Assembly (NCBI GenBank): GCA_964634555.1
Contig: CAZWJJ010000026.1
Location: 1-11,542 of the forward strand
DNA from: JACQCV01 sp964634555
GTDB lineage: Bacteria; Patescibacteriota; Minisyncoccia; Phycocordibacterales; UBA12445
Length of the DNA stretch: 11,542 nucleotides
Reading direction: 5' to 3'
Part shown: one piece after another, positions 6,688 through 11,542 of the stretch
Numbering within the stretch: position 1 is the first letter of the stretch
Layout of the letters: each line of letters begins with the position of its first letter
The notes under the pieces: model-generated
What the model saw: only the letters and a program-made list of their open reading frames with translations
Told to the model about the DNA's origin: nothing
Databases searched by the model: none
Position numbers and translations under genes: made by a program

Positions 6688-6987
6688 ATGATAGATAAGG
6701 CAACAGTAGATAAACTAGCCGCTCTTTCAAGGATAGAGATAAGCGATGAGGAAAAGACCGCGATGGTTAAAGACCTCGAGGCGGTTTTGGGTTATGTCTC
6801 GGAACTTTCAAAAGTTTCTGATGTCTCAGATGAAATGGTCTTGGAAGAAAATAGAAATATATTTCGTGAAGATGAGAATGCCCAACCGGCCGGACTTTAC
6901 ACGGAGAGGATTTTAGCTGAAGCGCCTCGTGCTGACAATGGATATATTTTAGTTAAGCAGGTAATAGGAGAAAAGGGAGCGAAATAA
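6688..6987 (+). CDS. gatC: Asp-tRNA(Asn)/Glu-tRNA(Gln) amidotransferase subunit C
   Basis: GatC is a small subunit that wraps around GatA and stabilises its contact with GatB in the GatCAB complex, which amidates misacylated Glu-tRNAGln or Asp-tRNAAsn. At 99 aa it has the normal family length. The family pattern is visible: V-D-K-L-A-A-L-S-R-I-E-I-S-D-E-E at the N terminus, L-E-A-V-L-G-Y-V-S-E-L in the middle, F-R-E-D-E around 60-64, and A-P-R-A-D-N-G-Y-I-L-V-K near the end. It is followed by gatA after 30 bp. There is no Shine-Dalgarno site; a -10-like box sits directly upstream. Confidence 0.93.
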   Translation: MIDKATVDKLAALSRIEISDEEKTAMVKDLEAVLGYVSELSKVSDVSDEMVLEENRNIFREDENAQPAGLYTERILAEAPRADNGYILVKQVIGEKGAK

Positions 6988-7011
6988 GTATAAGGGAATA
7001 GTATAAGATAA
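6987..7011 (+). promoter_or_regulatory. Conserved 25-bp leader, copy 2
   Basis: This is the second copy of the element at 2664-2688 (24 of 25 bases identical). It starts on the last base of the gatC stop and ends 6 nt before the gatA ATG, where AGGAAGG-type purines follow. It again contains AGTATAAG twice, 13 bp apart. Confidence 0.5.
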
Positions 7012-7017
7012 GGAAGG

Positions 7018-8442
7018 ATGGTAGATCTAAAAAATTTAACAATTTCAAAAGCCCACGAACTTTTGGTATCTAAAACGATCACTGCTGAACAGTTGGTGAA
7101 TTTTTATCTTGCTAATATTGCACGAGTTAATCCGGAGCTGAATGTCTATCTGGAAGTTTTTTCTGATTGTGTCGAACAGGCAAAAAAAGTTGATGAAAAG
7201 ATTGCCTCGGGGCAAATGATCGAAATGTTGGAGGGGATACCATTGGCCATTAAGGATAATATTTTGATTGAAGGCAAAGTAGCTTCGGCAGGTTCTAAAA
7301 TTCTGCAAAATTATAAGGCCGTTTACGATGCTACAGTAATAAAGAAATTAAAAGCACAGGGGGCGATTTTTCTTGGGCGCGTGAATATGGACGAGTTTGC
7401 CATGGGCAGTTCTACAGAGAATTCTGCTTATGGTGTTACAAGAAATCCTATTGATCCGACCAGAGTTTCGGGTGGATCGTCCGGTGGGTCAGCCGCGGCT
7501 GTGGCGGCTGATATGGCATTGGCATCTTTAGGTTCGGATACCGGTGGATCAGTCAGACAGCCAGCCAGCCTGTGCGGTATTGTTGGCTTAAAAACAACTT
7601 ACGGCGCAGTTTCCAGGCATGGTTTGATGGCGATGGGCAGTTCTTTGGATCAGATTGGTCCGTTGGTTAGAACAGTTGAAGATGCAGAAATTTTATTTGA
7701 TGCGATTAAGGGCCGAGATCCGATGGATTCTACCAGTGTTGATCAGATTTCAAAATCAGCGGATTCGGATCAAAAAATGCGTTTGGGAATTCCGCGCGGT
7801 TTTATAGGCGAAGGTATTGCTCCGGATGTTTTAAAAAATTTTAACGACACAGTTGAAAAGCTGAGAGGGAGGGGTTATGAGATTGTTGAGGTTGATCTGC
7901 CTAACATCAAGCATGCACTTCCGGTTTATTATGTGATCATGCCGGCAGAAGTTTCTACTAATTTATCCCGCTTTGATGGCGTTCGTTATGGTCTGCATAT
8001 TGACGGCGCGAATTTGCAGGAGGATTATTTCAAAACTCGAGGTGCAGGTTTTGGTCGTGAGTCAAGGCGGAGAATTTTGCTCGGCGCGTATGTTCTTTCG
8101 GCTGGTTATTATGATGCCTATTACAAAAAAGCTTTGGATGTTCGGGCTCTGCTTAAGAGAGATTTTTCTAAACTGTTTTCTGGCAAAGACAAAATCTCTG
8201 CTATAATTACACCAACAACCCTTTCGCCGGCATTTAAGATCGGCGAGAAATCAAAGGACCCGCTTTCTATGTATCTGGAAGATATTTTTACAGTTTCGGC
8301 GAATGTCGTCGGCGTTCCGGCAATTTCGGTGCCTTCGGGGTTTGTGGAAAGAGACGGTGTTAAATTGCCGCTCGGTTTCCAGATCATGGCGGATCATTTT
8401 CGCGAGGATCTGTTATTTAAAATAGCAAAGGATGTTCGTTAG
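7018..8442 (+). CDS. gatA: Asp-tRNA(Asn)/Glu-tRNA(Gln) amidotransferase subunit A
   Basis: GatA is the glutaminase subunit of the GatCAB amidotransferase: it releases ammonia from glutamine for transfer to the aminoacyl-tRNA on GatB. The amidase signature is clear, with S-G-G-S-S-G-G-S (151-158) and G-S-D-T-G-G-S-V-R (172-180). The Ser-cisSer-Lys triad falls at K79 (A-I-K-D-N), S154 and S178, the same numbers as in Staphylococcus aureus GatA. The motif M-D-E-F-A-M-G-S-S (124-132) and the conserved T-P-T region near residue 400 are also present. At 474 aa it is slightly short at the C terminus, where it overlaps the next gene by 11 bp. gatB is not in the window. GGAAGG abuts the ATG, too close for a standard Shine-Dalgarno site. 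Confidence 0.96.
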   Translation: MVDLKNLTISKAHELLVSKTITAEQLVNFYLANIARVNPELNVYLEVFSDCVEQAKKVDEKIASGQMIEMLEGIPLAIKDNILIEGKVASAGSKILQNYKAVYDATVIKKLKAQGAIFLGRVNMDEFAMGSSTENSAYGVTRNPIDPTRVSGGSSGGSAAAVAADMALASLGSDTGGSVRQPASLCGIVGLKTTYGAVSRHGLMAMGSSLDQIGPLVRTVEDAEILFDAIKGRDPMDSTSVDQISKSADSDQKMRLGIPRGFIGEGIAPDVLKNFNDTVEKLRGRGYEIVEVDLPNIKHALPVYYVIMPAEVSTNLSRFDGVRYGLHIDGANLQEDYFKTRGAGFGRESRRRILLGAYVLSAGYYDAYYKKALDVRALLKRDFSKLFSGKDKISAIITPTTLSPAFKIGEKSKDPLSMYLEDIFTVSANVVGVPAISVPSGFVERDGVKLPLGFQIMADHFREDLLFKIAKDVR

Positions 8443-9130
8443 ATATCTAAACTTAGAATATTGGTTTTATCAGATATATCTTTTACTAAACGCAATCTTT
8501 AATTTTATTGCGACCGGATCTTTTACCGGTGATAGTTCAGGTTATGCCATAGATCCCGTGACTGGTTATCTGATCGATCCGATAACTCATTATCTGATTA
8601 ATCCGGCTACTGGTTTTGTTTATGATCCCGTGACGGGTGTATTGATCGGTTTTAAACTACTGCCACTAGTTTTGTTAAAGTTAAGTTTTTTATTTTTTAG
8701 TTTATTTTTCTTCATTTGGCTGATCTACTCCTGGCGAAAGACCGAGGCTATAAGAAAGAAAGAGAAGGCCGATATGTTGGCAGGATTTGCTTCTGCAGTT
8801 AAGCCGGAGGACGAAGCTTCACAGGAGTGGCAGGATATTTTAGATCATGTCGATAGTGATATTGAAGCTCAATGGAAATTGGCGTTGATCGATGCTGATA
8901 AGATTTTAGAGGGACTATTAAGAAAGGGCGGATACGCAGGCGAGGGAATTGGTGAGATGCTTAAAAATGCCGAAGCTCATGGTGGTTTTAAGACTATTCA
9001 AGATGCATGGGAGGCTCATAAGGTGCGAAATCGCATAGCTCATGAGTCCGGTTTTGTTCTGACAAAGCGCGAAGCGAAGCGCGCTGTTGAACTTTATAGA
9101 AATGTGTTTCAAGATTTGCATTTTTTATAG
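8432..9130 (+). CDS. Two-helix membrane protein with octapeptide repeats and a HEPN-like cytoplasmic domain
   Basis: I do not recognise a named family. The 232-aa product has a hydrophobic segment at about 12-28, then four eight-residue repeats (37-68, pattern G-Y-x-I-D-P-x-T). A second strong membrane segment (about 75-99) follows, then a basic stop-transfer W-R-K. By the positive-inside rule the repeat loop should face outward and residues 101-232 the cytoplasm. The C-terminal domain is all helical in appearance: an A-x-I-D-A-D-K-I-L-E-x-x-L-R helix, a short G-E-M-L-K helix, then W-E-A-H-K-V-R199-N-R-I-A-H204-E. R-N-x-x-x-H is the signature of HEPN domains, many of which are ribonucleases or nucleotide-binding modules; the assignment is my inference. 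The start overlaps gatA by 11 bp, so translation is probably coupled. Function unknown. Confidence 0.8.
   Translation: MFVRYLNLEYWFYQIYLLLNAIFNFIATGSFTGDSSGYAIDPVTGYLIDPITHYLINPATGFVYDPVTGVLIGFKLLPLVLLKLSFLFFSLFFFIWLIYSWRKTEAIRKKEKADMLAGFASAVKPEDEASQEWQDILDHVDSDIEAQWKLALIDADKILEGLLRKGGYAGEGIGEMLKNAEAHGGFKTIQDAWEAHKVRNRIAHESGFVLTKREAKRAVELYRNVFQDLHFL
8540..8650 (+). repeat. Coding tandem repeat, four 24-bp units plus a partial fifth
   Basis: Four in-frame 24-bp units encode GYAIDPVT, GYLIDPIT, HYLINPAT and GFVYDPVT, followed by GVLIG as a partial unit. Protein identity between units is higher than DNA identity, so the repeat is old and maintained by selection rather than a recent slippage product. 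It lies in the loop between the two membrane segments. Confidence 0.85.
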
Positions 9131-9142
9131 ACTATATTTTTG

Positions 9143-9156
9143 TGCTATGTTAATCT
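9143..9156 (+). promoter_or_regulatory. Probable promoter of the large 3' gene
   Basis: Two overlapping readings exist: TGC-TATGTT (9143-9151) and TGT-TAATCT (9148-9156), both extended -10 type. TAGACT at 9128-9133, overlapping the previous stop codon, is 17 bp from TAATCT and could be a weak -35 box. Transcription would start around 9158-9163, leaving a 5' leader of about 60 nt before the ATG at 9225. Confidence 0.4.
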
Positions 9157-9188
9157 CATTGTAGGTTTGCACTTTTAAAATCAAAAAC

Positions 9189-9203
9189 AGCTACATCGTA
9201 GCT
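9189..9203 (+). repeat. Inverted repeat in the 5' leader
   Basis: AGCTAC and GTAGCT flank ATC, a perfect 6-bp hairpin or operator-like palindrome. It lies 2 nt upstream of a G-rich Shine-Dalgarno sequence, inside the predicted 5' leader of the large gene. It may affect ribosome access or bind a protein. Confidence 0.45.
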
Positions 9204-9205
9204 AT

Positions 9206-9213
9206 GGGGGAGG
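9206..9213 (+). promoter_or_regulatory. Shine-Dalgarno sequence GGGGGAGG
   Basis: This is the only strong Shine-Dalgarno match in the window. It ends 11 nt before the ATG at 9225, a slightly long spacing. It would lie inside the coding region if the in-frame ATG at 9204 were used, so it favours 9225. Confidence 0.55.
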
Positions 9214-9224
9214 TTGACTCGATA

Positions 9225-11542
9225 ATGAACGAGACGGAAAAGGCGGTTAATGAATTGATCGTCGAAGTTGCTTTGGATAAAGTGGCCGGGGCGGAGGGTT
9301 CCGCAAGCGGTGTTGATATTGGCGCACTGACTTCAAGATGGGATTATGGTTCTGATGGTAGTCGTGTTGGATTGCTTCATCAGCTCAAGGAGCGTGTTGA
9401 AGAGGAAAAAGCTGAATTTTTGGTGGTTGCCGGTGGTATCGTTAATCAGTACGCTTGCCGTAAGACTGCTAGAATAATCAGAGAACGCGAAAAGGCTGTC
9501 TATGATAAGCTCAAGCTCGATCTCGATCAGCTTAATAAGGATCTCAAGGCTGTTCTTCATAGATTAAGTCGGCTAGTTAATAACAGTCGTCTTATACCTA
9601 TAGTTCAGATGCAGATCAGTAATTTGCGAAACTTGATTCATATTCAACGTGAACGGGTGAAGGCCGCGAAGCCTCGTTCGATCGGTGCAATTCTTATTGA
9701 GATGACTGAGGAGATTGCTCAGCAGATTCATAAAGATCTGCCGCCAATTTTTCGGCCTGATGGTAAGCGAATGAAAATCTATGTTGTTACCAGTTGGGCT
9801 TACGATAGAGAGATTGGCCGCAATGTTGTAAAGAGGCTTATTGAACTTCGTAGAGATAATGAGAATGATATCCGATATGAGGCCAGTAGGCATCCGGAGA
9901 ATACGACCTTTAAGATTCCTCTCAAGAGGAGCGGTCGGACATTTGCAGTCGTTGTTCCCAACAAGCTTCCTTGGCGCAGCAAATATTACAGTACCGCACC
10001 AGACAGATATCTCGAAGATGAGAGCAAGAGAACGACTAAGGATTATTGCGATGTTTACGCTTTTGGCTGTGGAGCTTCGAGTATCAATCGGGGCAAGGGT
10101 GAAATGCCTTTTCAGCGTATTTCTGTGCCGGCACTTCATAAGCTTGAAGATGTAAAGACTGCTGAGAATGTGGTTGGTATCAGGATTGTGAAATTTGTTC
10201 CGGGCAAGGAAAATTGTCCGACTAAGACCATCTCAATGAAATCTTTGGTGAGTGATGAGGGTCGATTTGTTGAGATTCCGCCGAGACTTACTAAGGTGCA
10301 AATTGCGATTGTTGAAAAGATTAAGTCTAATTCTCCCTCTGAGGCCAGTATTGGAATGCTTGAAGATGATCTCGGTGTTTCGCGCGATAAGATCGAGAAG
10401 GCACTGAAGGGTCTGCTGAAGATTAGACAGAAAGTTATCGGCTTCGATGAGGATTCTCAGAAATATTATCTGACTGAGGAATTTTTGAAGAAACATCTGC
10501 GATATTCGTGGTCGAATGATCTACGCAAGGAAGTGTTGGCAGGTTTTGCTTGTCTTCACACTGGCAGTCGGCATACGGATTATAACTATTTTGTGAAGGA
10601 GATGCCGCAGGTTTTGTTCGAAAATGATGTGACCCATCTTTTGGGAGTCGGTGATTTTATTCAGGGTTTGAAGCACGAACTTCAGCTTCAGGATGAGATT
10701 ATTGCCGGTCTTAACGATTATACCAGTCAAGAAGAAGCTTGCGGATGTATGATCGCTTCGGTTATGCTCAAGGTTTTTTCTCTGCGTTTGGAAAGAGTCC
10801 TTACAGGATTGAGCCAGAAGGATATTTCTGCTCTTGTTTTGGATAGCGGATCGTCGGAAGCTTTTGTTCGAGATTTTTTGATGGACTTTCTATTTTGGAT
10901 CGGCAATCACGATGAGTGGTCGCGAGCACAGGGTTTTGTTCCTCTTAAGATCATGCAACGAACCCTCTGGGATGCTCTTTATAGGGGTACTTCTGATATG
11001 TTCAAGAGTAAGGGTTTGCCTCGAGTCGTTAATCTGGCCGAGATTCTTGATGAGAAGATTCACAGAATTGAGAATGATACCTACTATACGATGCCATCGG
11101 GTTTGAAGCTTGGCGGCCGGCATTATTACGCCGGACGAACCGCTACTTCCACAACTTGGTGCCAGCGGGCGCTTCATCAATTTCAGTCTCATCTTTGCTG
11201 GGTCGCTAACTTTCATGTTGAAGAATCAGTCGAAGAATGGTCTGCAAAATGGGGTCTTCGTGTTGTGATGCAGGTTCCGACTTTGATGACGATGTCGAAA
11301 TTCGAGTCAAATAAGGGTAAGGTTGTTGATTTTGGTTTCGGCCTGATGAAGGTTTGGTCTCATCAGGGCAAGGTTGTGTCGTCTGAGACGAATTTTATGG
11401 GCGTTAATTCTCATAAGTCGTTTGATAATAATCAGATTACCCGAAATTTGTTGGAAACTATCGGTGTTGGCGAATTTATAGATCTATATAAGATCGTGAA
11501 GTACCATTTAACCCCAGACTTGAGGTCGGGTGTTTTATATTT
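9225..11542 (+). CDS. Large two-domain metallophosphoesterase-like protein with internal winged helix (3' end outside window)
   Basis: One frame stays open from 9204 to the window edge, at least 772 codons from the ATG at 9225, with no in-frame stop. There is no signal peptide or membrane segment, so it is probably cytoplasmic. Residues about 30-330 look like a degenerate metallophosphoesterase: T-S-R-W-D-Y-G-S in place of a D-x-H motif, F-L-V-V-A-G-G-I-V in place of G-D, a charged helical insertion (about 78-175), then D-V-Y-A-F-G-C-G-A-S-S and V-P-A-L. Residues about 354-428 resemble a winged helix (I-G-M-L-E-D-D-L-G-V-S-R-D-K-I-E-K-A-L-K). The second half is a better match: C443-L-H-T-G-S-R, G-V-G-D477, G-N-H-D563-E-W, and A-N-F-H664 near the end. 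That spacing recalls calcineurin-like phosphoesterases such as the DNA polymerase D small subunit. Domain calls are by eye; substrate unknown. Lysine is mostly AAG, unlike its neighbours. Confidence 0.8.
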   Translation, partial: MNETEKAVNELIVEVALDKVAGAEGSASGVDIGALTSRWDYGSDGSRVGLLHQLKERVEEEKAEFLVVAGGIVNQYACRKTARIIREREKAVYDKLKLDLDQLNKDLKAVLHRLSRLVNNSRLIPIVQMQISNLRNLIHIQRERVKAAKPRSIGAILIEMTEEIAQQIHKDLPPIFRPDGKRMKIYVVTSWAYDREIGRNVVKRLIELRRDNENDIRYEASRHPENTTFKIPLKRSGRTFAVVVPNKLPWRSKYYSTAPDRYLEDESKRTTKDYCDVYAFGCGASSINRGKGEMPFQRISVPALHKLEDVKTAENVVGIRIVKFVPGKENCPTKTISMKSLVSDEGRFVEIPPRLTKVQIAIVEKIKSNSPSEASIGMLEDDLGVSRDKIEKALKGLLKIRQKVIGFDEDSQKYYLTEEFLKKHLRYSWSNDLRKEVLAGFACLHTGSRHTDYNYFVKEMPQVLFENDVTHLLGVGDFIQGLKHELQLQDEIIAGLNDYTSQEEACGCMIASVMLKVFSLRLERVLTGLSQKDISALVLDSGSSEAFVRDFLMDFLFWIGNHDEWSRAQGFVPLKIMQRTLWDALYRGTSDMFKSKGLPRVVNLAEILDEKIHRIENDTYYTMPSGLKLGGRHYYAGRTATSTTWCQRALHQFQSHLCWVANFHVEESVEEWSAKWGLRVVMQVPTLMTMSKFESNKGKVVDFGFGLMKVWSHQGKVVSSETNFMGVNSHKSFDNNQITRNLLETIGVGEFIDLYKIVKYHLTPDLRSGVLY
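11511..11542 (+). terminator. Terminator-like hairpin at the window end, still in an open frame
   Basis: ACCC and GAC (11511-11514, 11517-11519) can pair with GTC and GGGT (11525-11531) around a 5-nt loop, with a 2-nt CA bulge. GTTTTATATTT follows. It resembles an intrinsic terminator, but the large gene is still open across it, so its stop codon probably lies within or just after the T-rich part. The imperfect stem makes this tentative. Confidence 0.35.

Noticed and set aside
8540..8650. CRISPR-like or minisatellite array
   Set aside because: The units are contiguous, in frame, and conserved at protein rather than DNA level; there are no spacers.
9204..9224. ATG at 9204 as the start of the large gene
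   Set aside because: It is in frame and possible, but it abuts the hairpin and would place the strong GGGGGAGG inside the gene; the ATG at 9225 is better served.
9573..10139. Antisense open frame of 188 codons
   Set aside because: It lies opposite the large + strand gene, has a low-complexity, Ser/Leu/Ile-rich product with no motif and no start signal, and is explained as a shadow of that gene's codon bias.
4643..11542. TGA reassigned to glycine (code 25)
   Set aside because: ligA, gatA and the large gene have many glycine codons and no in-frame TGA; all frames are intact under the standard code.

Overview
The window is a gene-dense, fairly AT-rich bacterial segment. Every complete gene lies on the + strand and gaps are short. 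The combination of prepilin-type pseudopilins, a compact layout, near-absent Shine-Dalgarno sites and lineage-typical sequence in LigA suggests a Patescibacteria/CPR bacterium, perhaps Parcubacteria-like. That placement is inference; no rRNA or other phylogenetic marker was searched. The standard code fits: no TGA interrupts any long gene.

Layout: (1) Positions 1-922 hold two tandem type IV pilin-like genes, the first cut by the window edge, closed by a strong intrinsic terminator (943-975). (2) Positions 976-1104 hold short interspersed palindromic repeats and an extended -10 promoter. (3) Positions 1105-4633 form a type IV pilus/pseudopilus maturation operon: prepilin peptidase pilD, then four minor-pseudopilin genes (GspH/FimT-like, PilW/GspJ-like, PilV/GspI-like, PilX/GspK-like). 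The gene for NAD-dependent DNA ligase, ligA (4643-6637), follows after 9 bp and is probably co-transcribed. (4) Positions 6688-9130 hold gatC and gatA (tRNA-dependent amidotransferase; gatB is absent here). Overlapping gatA by 11 bp is an unnamed membrane protein with an extracytoplasmic octapeptide repeat and a cytoplasmic HEPN-like domain carrying an RNxxxH motif. (5) From about 9143 to the end is a separately promoted large gene, still open at the window edge (at least 772 codons). I read it as two metallophosphoesterase-like halves, the first degenerate, joined by a winged helix.

The pilD product would cleave and methylate the pilins and pseudopilins encoded on both sides of it. GatC and GatA need GatB from elsewhere to form Glu-tRNAGln/Asp-tRNAAsn amidotransferase. 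The two unrecognised proteins at the right end are the least explained part of the window. Several genes have a -10-like hexamer exactly 6 nt before the ATG, suggesting leaderless transcripts.
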